The notes under the pieces: model-generated
Database searches by the model: none
Seen by the model: the letters and a program-made list of their open reading frames with translations, nothing else
Told to the model about the DNA's origin: nothing
Made by a program: the position numbers and the translations under genes
Shown here: piece after piece, positions 48,265 through 57,825 of the stretch
Layout: the number at the start of each line of letters is the position of its first letter
Position numbering within the stretch: the stretch's first letter is position 1
NCBI GenBank assembly: GCA_031291305.1
Contig: JARLJH010000006.1
Location: forward strand, 1-64,000
Reading direction: 5' to 3'
Source: Rhodoferax sp.
GTDB lineage: Bacteria > Pseudomonadota > Gammaproteobacteria > Burkholderiales > Burkholderiaceae_C
Length of the DNA: 64,000 nt

Positions 48265-49548
48265 TCAGCCGTGGGCTTTGTCGCTGCGCGCAATCGCCAG
48301 CAGGCGGTCAACCTCAGCCTTGTGCGCTATTGAGTTGTGTGCGTGCCAGCGTTTGATCATCAGCATGAAACCGGCGATCACCAAACCGAACATAGTGATT
48401 GCGCCAAATGTGGGCAGACCCAGCCCCGTGAACAGGCTGTAGAGCGCACCCAAGCCCAGAATACAAGCCTGCTCGTTGAAGTTTTGCACAGCAATGGAAC
48501 GCCCGGCGCCCATCAGGTTGTGACCACGATGCTGCAGCAATGCATTCATCGGAACCACCAGAAAGCCACCCAGAGCACCCAGCAAAATCAAAAATGGCGC
48601 CGCCACCCACACATTGGTGATGAAGATCAGCATGATGATCAGCAAGCCCATGCCAATGCCCAGCGTGATCACGCGCGGCCCGTCTTCCAGACGCATGCGC
48701 ATCGAAGCCACCACGGCACCTGCCGCCATGCCGATGGCCACCACCCCCTGCAAAGCAGAGGCCTTGGTCACGCCATAACCCAACGCCGCTGCCGCCCAGG
48801 CCAGCACGATAAACCGCAAATTACCAGCAACCCCCCAGATCAAGGTGGTGGCAGCGAGTGATATCTGGCCCAGCTTGTCGCGCCACAAGCGCGCATTGCA
48901 AGACCAGAAGTCAGGCAGCAAAGAGATCATATTGCTGGGCAGCGGCCGCATCAGCACACCAGTCAGCGGAATGCGCGTGTTGAACCACGCCGCCAGCAAA
49001 TACACAAAAATCAGCACAGTGATGGCGGCCTCAGGCGGACTGTTGACGCCGGTATCAATGATCGGAAAGTCAAACGCCAGTAGTTTGGGCGCGATCAACG
49101 GCCCCACCAGTTGCCCGCCGAGCAAAACGCCCAGAATGATCGAGCCAATGGTCAGCCCCTCAATCCAGCCGTTGGCCTTGACCAGTTGCGACGCCGGCAG
49201 CAATTCGGTCAGGATGCCGTACTTGGCGGGCGAATAGGCCGCGGCCCCCAGGCCCACCAAGGCGTAAGCCATCAGCGGATGCGCGCCAAACAGCATAAAC
49301 AGGCAGCCCCCGACCTTGATGAAGTTGCTCATCAGCATGACCCGGCCTTTGGGCATGGAGTCTGCCAAAGCACCCACATAAGGGGCCAGAACGACGTAAA
49401 ACAAGGCAAACATCGGCACCAAGGCAGCCTGCTGCCACTGCGGTGAATGGTGCGAACGCAGCAACTGCACGGCGGCTACGAACAAAGCGTTGTCGGCCAG
49501 CGAGCTGAAAAACTGCGCTGCCATGATGGTGTAAAAGCCGCGTTTCAT
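48265..49548 (-). CDS. lplT: Lysophospholipid transporter LplT
   Basis: A 427-residue major facilitator protein with about twelve transmembrane segments, starting MKRGFYTIMAAQFFSSLADN, the characteristic LplT opening. The motifs GALADSMPKGRVM near 61 and YSPAKYGILTELLP near 103 agree. LplT flips lysophospholipids into the inner leaflet for reacylation by Aas, which is not encoded here. The open frame extends 49 codons upstream without family similarity, so ATG 49548 was used. It is divergent from alr. Confidence 0.9.
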   Translation of the reverse strand: MKRGFYTIMAAQFFSSLADNALFVAAVQLLRSHHSPQWQQAALVPMFALFYVVLAPYVGALADSMPKGRVMLMSNFIKVGGCLFMLFGAHPLMAYALVGLGAAAYSPAKYGILTELLPASQLVKANGWIEGLTIGSIILGVLLGGQLVGPLIAPKLLAFDFPIIDTGVNSPPEAAITVLIFVYLLAAWFNTRIPLTGVLMRPLPSNMISLLPDFWSCNARLWRDKLGQISLAATTLIWGVAGNLRFIVLAWAAAALGYGVTKASALQGVVAIGMAAGAVVASMRMRLEDGPRVITLGIGMGLLIIMLIFITNVWVAAPFLILLGALGGFLVVPMNALLQHRGHNLMGAGRSIAVQNFNEQACILGLGALYSLFTGLGLPTFGAITMFGLVIAGFMLMIKRWHAHNSIAHKAEVDRLLAIARSDKAHG

Positions 49549-49669
49549 CAGGAAATAAACACGCCTGGTAGCCAGGCTCCAATCGATATAGGTTGTCTCC
49601 GAACAGGCGGGAGTTATAGCACGGCGCGGCGATGTCAAAATCGGCCCATCTTTATTGCCCCCAAGCACC

Positions 49670-50797
49670 ATGCCCCGTCCAATTCTTGCCAGCATTCATA
49701 CCACCGCCTTGCAAAACAACCTGGCGCGCAGTCGCGCCGCCGCCCCCGATGCCAAAGCCTGGGCGGTGGTCAAGGCCAACGCCTACGGTCACGGCATCGA
49801 GCGGGTGTTTGAGGCCCTGCGCAGCGCCGACGGTTTTGCCCTGCTTGACCTGGACGAGGCCCAACGTATACGCGCCCTGGGCTGGCGCGGCCCGATCCTG
49901 CTGCTGGAAGGCGTCTTTGAAGCCCGTGACCTTGAGTTGTGCTCGCGACTGGAACTGTGGCACGCCGTGCATTGCGACGAGCAGATCGACATGCTGGCGG
50001 CGCACAAAACCCATGTACCGCATCGGGTATTCCTGAAAATGAACTCGGGCATGAATCGGCTGGGCTTCACGCCCGAGCGATTCCGCGCCGCCTGGACACG
50101 GCTGAACGCGCTGCCGCAAGTCGATGAGATTTCATTCATGACGCATTTCAGCGATGCCGATGGTGCGCGTGGCATCCACCACCAGATGCGGATTTTCAAC
50201 GAGGTCACTCGCGACCTGCCCGGCGAACGATCGCTGAGCAACAGCGCCGCCACCCTGCGCCACATGGGCAGCGTTGCACTGGACGACGATGACGCCTTGG
50301 TGTCAGACTGGATTCGCCCCGGCATCATTCTCTATGGCAGTGCGCCAGACTACCCGGAGCACACCAGCGCAGACTGGGGGCTGCTGCCAACCATGACGCT
50401 ATCATCAAAAATAATAGCTACTCAAACAATATCGACGGGGGCTAGCGTCGGATATGGTTCCACATTTGTGGCAGAGCACCCAATGACAATTGGCATCGTC
50501 GCCTGTGGCTATGCTGACGGCTACCCGCGCGTGTGCCCCACCGGTACGCCGGTACTGGTGGCAGGACAGCGTACCCGGCTGGTCGGGCGCGTCAGCATGG
50601 ACATGCTCATCGTGGACCTGACGCCATTGCTCGCTGGCGGCCTGAGCGTGGGCATGGGCAGCGAAGTGACGCTGTGGGGCCGCGCTGGCAACGGCGCTGT
50701 TTTGAGCATTGACGAGGTGGCGCAATCGGCAGGCACCCTGGGTTACGAGCTGATGTGTGCACTGGCGCAACGCGTACCGGTGCAGGTGCAGGACTGA
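49670..50797 (+). CDS. alr: Alanine racemase
   Basis: A 375-residue PLP enzyme that makes D-alanine for peptidoglycan. Lys35 in [10 protein letters not shown] binds PLP. The catalytic Tyr is in VGYGSTF near residue 262, and MSMDMLIVD near 308 is conserved. ATG 49670 ([11 protein letters not shown]) is the family start. A short AT-rich segment at 50411-50447 resembles the dispersed repeat but encodes a sequence that still aligns with other Alr proteins. The stop shares one base with the next ATG (TGATG), coupling it to the HD-GYP-like gene. Confidence 0.95.
   Translation: MPRPILASIHTTALQNNLARSRAAAPDAKAWAVVKANAYGHGIERVFEALRSADGFALLDLDEAQRIRALGWRGPILLLEGVFEARDLELCSRLELWHAVHCDEQIDMLAAHKTHVPHRVFLKMNSGMNRLGFTPERFRAAWTRLNALPQVDEISFMTHFSDADGARGIHHQMRIFNEVTRDLPGERSLSNSAATLRHMGSVALDDDDALVSDWIRPGIILYGSAPDYPEHTSADWGLLPTMTLSSKIIATQTISTGASVGYGSTFVAEHPMTIGIVACGYADGYPRVCPTGTPVLVAGQRTRLVGRVSMDMLIVDLTPLLAGGLSVGMGSEVTLWGRAGNGAVLSIDEVAQSAGTLGYELMCALAQRVPVQVQD
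50411..50447 (+). repeat. Possible diverged dispersed repeat within alr
   Basis: An AT-rich patch with TAATAGCTACTC and GGGGGCTAGCG at the spacing of the repeat family. It may be a degraded copy or simply biased codons; the encoded [12 protein letters not shown] fits the Alr alignment. Confidence 0.3.
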
Positions 50798-52008
50798 TGA
50801 CCCACTACGTCCCGGTGCCACTGGAGCGGGTGCAACTCGGCAAACCGCTGCCGGTGGACATCTGGAGCCCCGACGGACGTCTGCTGCTACGCCGCGCGCA
50901 AATTCTGCGCTCCGAGCAACACCGCGAAATGCTCGCCAGCCACCATGCCTGCATGACTGAAATCGACGCCAAAGCCTGGCAGAAAAGCCTGGAACGGCTC
51001 ATGCGCAGTCTGTACAACGAGGGCGCAGACATGTCGCTGCTCACCCAGTTGCCACTGCCCAGTGAGATTGCGGAAGACGACTTTTTGCCGGGGCATGAGG
51101 TCAACGGCGGCTGGATGGATGTGCAGGACGTGCTGCGTGGCCTGCTGTACCAGGGTGTCTCGGCGGTCAGTCCCTTGCCTCGTCTCGAAGCCTTGGAAGA
51201 CAGGGCGATGGCGTTGCTGAAAAAGAACCCGGATGAAGGCCTGTTTATCCTTTTCCAGGCCTTGCCCGACTTGAGCCTGGGTTACTGCGCCACCCACTCA
51301 CTGCTCTCTGGCCTAGTCAGCGTGCTCACCGCCGACAAACTGGGACTGACACCAGGCGCACGCGCCACTCTGATGCGTGCCGCTTTAGTGATGAACATCG
51401 GCATGGCGCGCCTGCAAGACAACCTGGCCCGCCAGAAGGCCGCCCCCAACCCGACACAGCAACAGGACATTGACGACCACGCAGCGCTGGGCGTGACCAT
51501 TTTGAAAAGTCTGCACATCCAGGATGCCACCCTGCTGGACATGGTGCAGTGGCACCATACGCCCGACCTGTTCAGCGGTGAGGGCACCGCCTGGACGCTG
51601 CTGCACGTGCTGTATCTGGCCGACACGCTGATCGCCAAAATGTCGCCGCGCGAAGTGCGCCGTGCCATGCTGCCGCTGGTTGCCACCAAAAGTCTGGTGA
51701 TGCAAAGCTCAGAAAAGACGGCCAATCTGCGCCAAGCCATGGCAGCCGCGCTGGGGTTTTACCCACCCGGCAGCTATGTGCAACTGACCAACGGCGAAAC
51801 GGCCGTGGTCATTGCCCGTGGCCAGAAGGCCAATAGCCCGCATGTCGCCACTATCATCAATGCCAGCGGCATGCCAGTCAGCCTGTACAGCTACCGCGAC
51901 ACCAGTACCCCTGGCATGGCGGTGCAGGCACCGGTGGCGGCGCACTCGGTACAGGTCAAGGTGATCGCGGACAAGGTGATGCGCCTGCGTCAGCTGCACG
52001 GGGTTTGA
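50797..52008 (+). CDS. Degenerate HD-GYP domain protein
   Basis: A 403-residue protein. Its N-terminal part (1-120) matches the domain often found before HD-GYP in betaproteobacteria (YVPVPLERVQLGKPLP). The HD-GYP region follows with YCATHSLLSGLVSVLTADKL near 175. At the catalytic site the usual HDIGK is replaced by MNIGMARL, and the GYP loop after the retained HH (WHHTPD) is LFSGEG. Metal binding and c-di-GMP hydrolysis are therefore doubtful, and it may act as a receptor or scaffold. It overlaps alr by one base and converges with the ATPase gene by 53 bases. Confidence 0.85.
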   Translation: MTHYVPVPLERVQLGKPLPVDIWSPDGRLLLRRAQILRSEQHREMLASHHACMTEIDAKAWQKSLERLMRSLYNEGADMSLLTQLPLPSEIAEDDFLPGHEVNGGWMDVQDVLRGLLYQGVSAVSPLPRLEALEDRAMALLKKNPDEGLFILFQALPDLSLGYCATHSLLSGLVSVLTADKLGLTPGARATLMRAALVMNIGMARLQDNLARQKAAPNPTQQQDIDDHAALGVTILKSLHIQDATLLDMVQWHHTPDLFSGEGTAWTLLHVLYLADTLIAKMSPREVRRAMLPLVATKSLVMQSSEKTANLRQAMAAALGFYPPGSYVQLTNGETAVVIARGQKANSPHVATIINASGMPVSLYSYRDTSTPGMAVQAPVAAHSVQVKVIADKVMRLRQLHGV

Positions 52009-54652
52009 AAATCTCAAAACCCAGCACCACCAGCAAACCCAAGCCCAGAGCGCCCCCCAACCAGGCCATCGGCAACCGTTCAAACTTGAACAAAGCCGCC
52101 AACCAGGGTACATACAGCGCCAGCGCCATCAGCCCCAGCGCGGCACCGCACACCCACCACAAGGTGCGGTTGGGCACGCGAAGACTTTGCAAGACGGACG
52201 CATTGCGGGCACGGTTGGACAGAATCAGCGCCAGATTGCTGGCCACGATGACGGCAAACGAAAAAGCCCGCGCTGCGCCTTCGCTCAAATGGCCCATGCC
52301 CCACCAAGTGGCCGCCAGCACCACAGCCAGCACCCCCAGCCCCTGCAACAAGGCCCACACCAGCGTCCTGCCACCAAACAGTGGGAGATTGACGTCACGC
52401 GGCGGGCGCTGCATCAAGCCGGATTCGGCGGGCTCGTTCTCAAACACCATTGAACATGCCGGGTCAATCACCAATTCCAAAAACGCGATGTGCAGGGGGA
52501 ACAGTACCGTCGGCCAGCCCAGCAGCACCGGCAGCAGCGCCATGCCGGCAATCGGCACATGCACCGCCAGGATGTAGGACATGGACTTGCGCAGGTTGTC
52601 AAAAATGCGCCTCCCCAGCCGCACCGCCTGCACCAGCCCGGCAAAGTTGTCGTCCAGCAAGACGATGGAGGCGGCCTCGCGCGCAACGTCGGTGCCACGC
52701 TCGCCCATGGCGACACCGACGTGCGCCGCCTTCAAGGCAGGTGCATCGTTGACCCCATCGCCGGTCATGGCGACGACTTCGCCGTTGGCTTTCAGGGCCT
52801 GCACGATGCGCAGCTTTTGCGTTGGCGCAATGCGGGCGCAAACGCTGACCGAGGCCATACGCTGCTGCAAGGCGGTGGCGTCCAGTTGTGCCATGACATC
52901 GCCCGTCAGCAGCCAGTCTCCATCTGCATGGGCGGGTGCGCGTCCGTTCGCTGCAAGGGCTCCTGCGTTCGCCAACACCGGGCTGGATGGGGAAGGCACG
53001 GGCAAACCCGCAGCAAGCGCGATGGCCTGCGCAGTGGCCGGGTAGTCGCCGGTGATCATCACTACCCGGATGCCCGCGCTGCGCGCCTCTTTGACGGCCT
53101 CTGGAATTTCTGCGCGCAGCGGGTCTGCCAGGCCCAACAGGCCGACAAATTCAAACTCAAAGTCGTGCTCCGCGGCGGGCCAATCCATGCCTTCAAAGCG
53201 CGAGCGCGCCACGCCCAGCACGCGCAGGCCCTGGGCCGCCATGGCCTGAACCGCATCGGCCACACGCGCCTGGGCAGCCACGTCCATGTGGCACAAATCA
53301 ATGATCGCCTCCGGCGCGCCCTTGGCAGCCACCACATGCGCCTGACCGTCCAGGGCTTTCCAGACGTGTGACATGGCACGCAGCTCCGGCGTCAGCCCGT
53401 ATTGCTGCATCAGCGTCCAGTCGCGGTGCAGGTGCTCGGTATCCTTCAAAAAATGCTGTCCGAGGCGGTGAAAAGCCTTCTCCATCGGGTCAAATGGATC
53501 GGTCACGCTGGCCAGAATCGAAAACTCCACCAGCGTGTGAAAGGTCTCAGGCAGCTCCGTGGTGGTGGCGTAGTCAATGGCCAGACTATCGCCCTGTACC
53601 GTCAAGTCGCCAGCCTGCCTCGCGGCCGATTCAGCATACAAGCGCGCCACGGTCATGCGGTTTTCTGTCAACGTGCCGGTTTTGTCCACACAGAGCACGC
53701 TGGTGGCGCCCAGCGTTTCGATGGCGGCAATGCGGCGTGTCAGCACCTTGTGTTTGGACAGTCTCCATGCGCCGAGAGCAGGAATGACGGTGAGCACCAC
53801 ACTGAATTCCTGTGGCAGCAGGGCCATCGCCAGCGCAATGCCTGCCAGCAGCGCATCCAGCCAATCGCCTTTGAGAAGCCCCAAAGCACCCACCAGACAC
53901 AGGCTGGCAACAGCTGCAATCACGGCCAGCACCTTCACCAGTCGCGCGGTCTGCAGGCGCAGCGGTGAGGCCTCGGCGGTCAAACTCTCCAGAGCCACGC
54001 CGATGCGCCCGATTTCACTGCGCGCGCCCGTGGCGGTGACGCGTGCCATGCCGTGACCACGCACCAGCAGCGTGCCAGAAAATAGCTGCGATGGGGCTGC
54101 GTCCGACGGCCCAGTGTCGGTCTCCTGCACCTCGGGCACTTTGTCCACCGGTATCGGCTCGCCGGTCAGCAGCGACTCATCCACCTGAACCTCGGTGCCC
54201 TGAACCAGCACCGCGTCAGCGGCAATCCGGTCGCCCTCGGCGAGGATCAGCACATCACCACACACCACGTCACGCCCGGCAATGCGCTGGGCCGCGCCAT
54301 CACGCATCACCAGCGCGCGCGGGCTGGTCAGGTCTCGCAGCGACGCCAGCGCATGCTCGGTCTTGCCTTCCTGGTACAGGGTGAGCGCCAGCACCACCAG
54401 CACCAGGCCAAACAGGATCAGCCCCTCCTGCAAATCACCCAGCACCAGGTACAGCGCTCCTGCGCCCAATAGCAGGGCAAACATCGGGTCTGACAGGGTT
54501 TCACGCACAATGGCCAGCAGGCCGCGCTGCTGATCGGTGGGTAAGGCGTTGGGGCCGTCCTGTTGCAGGCGCTGGGTAGCTTGGGCCGCACTCAGCCCCG
54601 TTCGCCCCAAATCGATCTTCGGGGGTGGCAGACGAGGCTCATCGTTATGCAT
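51956..54652 (-). CDS. P2-type cation-translocating ATPase
   Basis: An 898-residue P-type ATPase resembling calcium or other cation pumps. The phosphorylation motif is CVDKTGTLTENRM near 325. The actuator TGE is in LLTGEPIPVDK near 160. The hinge GDGVNDAPALKAA lies near 635. About eight to ten transmembrane helices are present. The M4 ion-site motif reads LLPQEFSVVLT, where many relatives have PEEFPVVLT or PEGLP. The ion cannot be assigned. Its 3' end overlaps the HD-GYP-like gene on the other strand. The start ATG at 54652 is AT-rich upstream, next to a dispersed repeat. Confidence 0.92.
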   Translation of the reverse strand: MHNDEPRLPPPKIDLGRTGLSAAQATQRLQQDGPNALPTDQQRGLLAIVRETLSDPMFALLLGAGALYLVLGDLQEGLILFGLVLVVLALTLYQEGKTEHALASLRDLTSPRALVMRDGAAQRIAGRDVVCGDVLILAEGDRIAADAVLVQGTEVQVDESLLTGEPIPVDKVPEVQETDTGPSDAAPSQLFSGTLLVRGHGMARVTATGARSEIGRIGVALESLTAEASPLRLQTARLVKVLAVIAAVASLCLVGALGLLKGDWLDALLAGIALAMALLPQEFSVVLTVIPALGAWRLSKHKVLTRRIAAIETLGATSVLCVDKTGTLTENRMTVARLYAESAARQAGDLTVQGDSLAIDYATTTELPETFHTLVEFSILASVTDPFDPMEKAFHRLGQHFLKDTEHLHRDWTLMQQYGLTPELRAMSHVWKALDGQAHVVAAKGAPEAIIDLCHMDVAAQARVADAVQAMAAQGLRVLGVARSRFEGMDWPAAEHDFEFEFVGLLGLADPLRAEIPEAVKEARSAGIRVVMITGDYPATAQAIALAAGLPVPSPSSPVLANAGALAANGRAPAHADGDWLLTGDVMAQLDATALQQRMASVSVCARIAPTQKLRIVQALKANGEVVAMTGDGVNDAPALKAAHVGVAMGERGTDVAREAASIVLLDDNFAGLVQAVRLGRRIFDNLRKSMSYILAVHVPIAGMALLPVLLGWPTVLFPLHIAFLELVIDPACSMVFENEPAESGLMQRPPRDVNLPLFGGRTLVWALLQGLGVLAVVLAATWWGMGHLSEGAARAFSFAVIVASNLALILSNRARNASVLQSLRVPNRTLWWVCGAALGLMALALYVPWLAALFKFERLPMAWLGGALGLGLLVVLGFEIFKPRAADAGASPCPRSP

Positions 54653-54660
54653 AAATTTGC

Positions 54661-54696
54661 CTTGTAGCCCTTGTTCAATAAGGGAATTTAGCTACA
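54661..54696 (-). repeat. Dispersed palindromic repeat upstream of the P-type ATPase
   Basis: On the minus strand: TGTAGCTAAATTCCC followed by GAACAAGGGCTACAAG. It sits in the promoter-side gap between the ATPase start and the mucD terminus, in the opposite orientation to the copies in metH and glcE. Confidence 0.55.
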
Positions 54697-54879
54697 TTCA
54701 CAATAGCAAATTTGATTCTCCTCTCTCGCTGTCCGATTGTCAAGACGGCGGCGGTCTGATCGTGCAGGCGGTCAGCGCGACCACCGCAAGCACCGACCAG
54801 AATTGATGGCAGCCTGATCAAAGCACAAACAAGCGCTTTGGATCAATGCCATATGCCCCAAAAATGATTTGGCGATCCC

Positions 54880-56382
54880 TTAGCCCAGGCGCACCGGCAC
54901 AAAGATCTGGTTGCCATCGCGCTCAATGAGCAGCGCCACCGACTTGTCAGACTTGGCCACCAGTGTGCGAACCTGATCAAGACTGTTCACCGGCGAGCCG
55001 TTGACAGCCAGCAACACATCACCCGCCTGAACGCCAGCCAGCGCAGCAGCCCCTGCCGTGTCCTCGATCAGCAAGCCCGAGGTCACGCCTGCATCGCGCT
55101 TTTCTTGCGGTTGCAAGGGGCGCAGTGCCAGACCCAGACGCCCTTTCACACCAGAGCCGGACGTGGAGGCAAGGTTCTCGGTCTTGTCGCTGGCGTCGAC
55201 CAGCCGGGCATTGAAATTCTCCACCTTGCCCTGGCGCCAGACTTCCATGTCCACTTTTTCACCGGGTGCTGCCGCACCAATCAAGGAGGGCAAATCGCTG
55301 GAGTCCACAATCTCCTTGTTGTTAACTTTCAGGATCACATCACCACTCTTGAGTCCGGCCTTGTCGGCAGGGCCGCCGGGGTCAACGCTGGACACCAGGG
55401 CACCTTCGGGCCGTGGCAGGTGGAACGAGTCGGCCAGGGTCTGGTTGACCTCTTGAATGGCGACACCCAAGCGCGCGTGGCTGGCGTGACCGGTGGCCAC
55501 AATCTGATCTTTGACCCTGGTAGCCAGTTCAATCGGGATGGCAAAGGACAAGCCCTGGTAACCACCGGACTGGCTGTAGATTTGCGAATTGATGCCAACC
55601 ACCTCACCGCGCGTGTTAAACAGCGGCCCGCCCGAGTTGCCTGGATTCACAGCCACATCGGTCTGAATGAAGGGCACAAAACCATCATCGGGAAGGGAGC
55701 GTCCCTTGGCACTGACCACACCCGCCGTGACACTGTTCTCAAAACCAAAGGGGGAACCAATAGCCAGAACCCATTCGCCAACCTTCAGGTCCTTCGTACT
55801 GCCCAACGGCACGGTGGGCAGGTTCTTGGCGTCGATCTTCAGCACCGCCACATCGGTCTTGGGGTCGGAGCCCAGTACCTTGGCGGTGAATTCACGCCTG
55901 TCAGTCAGCTTGACAATCACCTCGGTGGCGTCGCGCACCACGTGCGCGTTGGTCATGATCAGGCCGTCCGGACTGATGATGAAGCCCGAACCCTCAGCAC
56001 GCGTGGGCGTGGGCGAGGCATCCGGCCCCATGCCGCCCTGGCCCTGGAAGCGCCGGAAAAATTGATAGAACGGGTCGTTAGGGTCTATACCGGGAACGCC
56101 GCGCTGACGTGATGCCACGGTGTCCCCCTCGTTGGATACCTTTTTCAGAGAGGTGACAGTGATATTGACCACAGCTGCACCATGCTGCTGCGCAATTTGG
56201 GAGAAGTCCGGCAGAGCCACTCCAGTGGTTTGAACAGACGCGGATGTGGCAGCTGCAGTCGCCATCAGAGGCGCTGTCTGGGCATGTGTCGTGTTCAAGG
56301 CTGTGATGCCGCCTGCACCCAGAACACCCCCTGCCAAAAGGGACAAAAACACACGGCTTGCTATATGGGGTTTGGGGTTCAT
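54880..56382 (-). CDS. mucD: DegP/MucD-type periplasmic serine protease
   Basis: A 500-residue Do-family protease with a signal-anchor N-terminus (VFLSLLAGGVLGAGGI). The catalytic triad is His in MTNAHVVRDA near 140, Asp in DPKTDVAVLKID near 170 and Ser in NPGNSGGPLFN near 243. Two PDZ domains follow (about 290-375 and 410-495). It degrades or refolds misfolded envelope proteins. ATG 56382 (MNPKPHIASR) was chosen for its GGAG spacing. It follows a two-component system on the same strand after about 100 bases, suggesting envelope-stress control. Confidence 0.92.
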   Translation of the reverse strand: MNPKPHIASRVFLSLLAGGVLGAGGITALNTTHAQTAPLMATAAATSASVQTTGVALPDFSQIAQQHGAAVVNITVTSLKKVSNEGDTVASRQRGVPGIDPNDPFYQFFRRFQGQGGMGPDASPTPTRAEGSGFIISPDGLIMTNAHVVRDATEVIVKLTDRREFTAKVLGSDPKTDVAVLKIDAKNLPTVPLGSTKDLKVGEWVLAIGSPFGFENSVTAGVVSAKGRSLPDDGFVPFIQTDVAVNPGNSGGPLFNTRGEVVGINSQIYSQSGGYQGLSFAIPIELATRVKDQIVATGHASHARLGVAIQEVNQTLADSFHLPRPEGALVSSVDPGGPADKAGLKSGDVILKVNNKEIVDSSDLPSLIGAAAPGEKVDMEVWRQGKVENFNARLVDASDKTENLASTSGSGVKGRLGLALRPLQPQEKRDAGVTSGLLIEDTAGAAALAGVQAGDVLLAVNGSPVNSLDQVRTLVAKSDKSVALLIERDGNQIFVPVRLG

Positions 56383-56484
56383 TTCAGGATCTCCACAAAG
56401 GTTGTTGGACACAACCTCAGTGTGCAAGCCCGGCCTTAGAGCGGACTTAAATCCGCTTAGAGGGGGCTTAAAACTGGCACCGAG

Positions 56485-57825
56485 TCAGACCTTCGGTGGA
56501 AACTGCACCGTCAGACATAAGCCGCCCAGAGTGCCAGATTCGTCCAGTGTGACACTGGCCTGGTGCGCATCAGCAATGGTTTTGACGATGGCCAGGCCCA
56601 GGCCGCTACCACTCACCTCAGTGCCGGCCACGCGGTAGAAGCGGTCCAGTACCCGGCTACGGTCAGTAGGTGCAATGCCGGGGCCGCTGTCTTCAACGGT
56701 CAGCCGGGTTGCCCCCGTCTGGGTATCCAGCGTCACGCGGATACGACCGCCGGTCGGGGTGTACTTGATGGCGTTGTCAATCAGGTTACGCACCAGAATG
56801 CGCAAGGCGTCGGATTGACCGGTCACCCACGCCGACTCGTTGCCGTGAAGATCGACGCCCAGTTCAAGTTGCTTGGACTCGGCCAGTGGTGCCATCTCCA
56901 CCAGCACGGCATTCGCCGTCGCGACCAAGTCCACGGATTTGGCGTCAGCCGTCGCCTGAGTGCCAGACTGCTGGCGCGCCAATACCAACAGTTGCTCAAT
57001 CAACCGGGTGGCGCGGTCAATGCCAGCGTTGAGTCGCTGGATGGCCGTGTCACGGCTAGCCTCATCCCCCGCCCGCCGCAGTGCCTGCACCTGCAGCTTC
57101 AGAGCAGCAAGGGGCGTGCGCAACTCGTGCGCAGCATCCGCGACGAAGTTTTTCTGCGCATCAAAGGCCTGTGTAACCCGCCTGAACAGCAGGTTGAACT
57201 CATGCACCAAGGGACGAATTTCGTCGGGCAAGGTCTCTTCGGTCAACTCACCCAATTCATCCACCTCGCGCGCTGCCACCTGCTGCTGAACCCGCCTGAC
57301 CGGCACCAACGAGGAGCTCACCACCCACCACACCAGGCCCATCAGCAGCGGCACCAGCGCCAGCGTGGGAATGACCGTGCGCAAAGCCAGTTTGGCGGCC
57401 ATGGTCTGGCGCACGCGCTCATCCTGCGCCACCTGAATCACTTGCGAACCGGTATCAAAAGAAAACAAACGATAGGTCGTGCCCCGCGCCTTGACGGTCG
57501 AAAAACCCATCACAGCACGCTGCGGCAAGGCCGCTCGTGCGGTGGACTGAAACAGGCTCAGTCCATCGACGGTCCAAACCTGGATAACAAAGTCATAGTG
57601 ATCGTCGTCGGCACGGTCGGGGTTCCCGGCAAGTTGACCACCCACTGGAATCCCTGGGCTCAGGGACAAGGCCATCTGGCGCATCTGGATGTCAAACAGC
57701 TCGTCAGCCTCTGCCAATGCCGAGCGATACGCCATGCTGGCTTGCAATAGGGCCGTGGCGACCACGGCCATCAACAAAAACCATAGCAACCGCGCGCGCA
57801 ACGAATGGGGGTTAGGAAGAATCAA
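56485..57825 (-). CDS. QseC/PmrB-like sensor histidine kinase
   Basis: A 446-residue kinase with two transmembrane segments (about 10-32 and 155-178), a periplasmic domain of about 120 residues, HAMP near 178-235, H-box AAHELRTPLAALKLQVQAL near 237, and ATP-binding motifs NLIDNAIKYTP, DSGPGIAP and GSGLGLAIV. The TTG start overlaps the regulator stop by two bases, so the pair is coupled. The group includes QseC and PmrB, but the ligand here is unknown. Confidence 0.91.
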   Translation of the reverse strand: MILPNPHSLRARLLWFLLMAVVATALLQASMAYRSALAEADELFDIQMRQMALSLSPGIPVGGQLAGNPDRADDDHYDFVIQVWTVDGLSLFQSTARAALPQRAVMGFSTVKARGTTYRLFSFDTGSQVIQVAQDERVRQTMAAKLALRTVIPTLALVPLLMGLVWWVVSSSLVPVRRVQQQVAAREVDELGELTEETLPDEIRPLVHEFNLLFRRVTQAFDAQKNFVADAAHELRTPLAALKLQVQALRRAGDEASRDTAIQRLNAGIDRATRLIEQLLVLARQQSGTQATADAKSVDLVATANAVLVEMAPLAESKQLELGVDLHGNESAWVTGQSDALRILVRNLIDNAIKYTPTGGRIRVTLDTQTGATRLTVEDSGPGIAPTDRSRVLDRFYRVAGTEVSGSGLGLAIVKTIADAHQASVTLDESGTLGGLCLTVQFPPKV

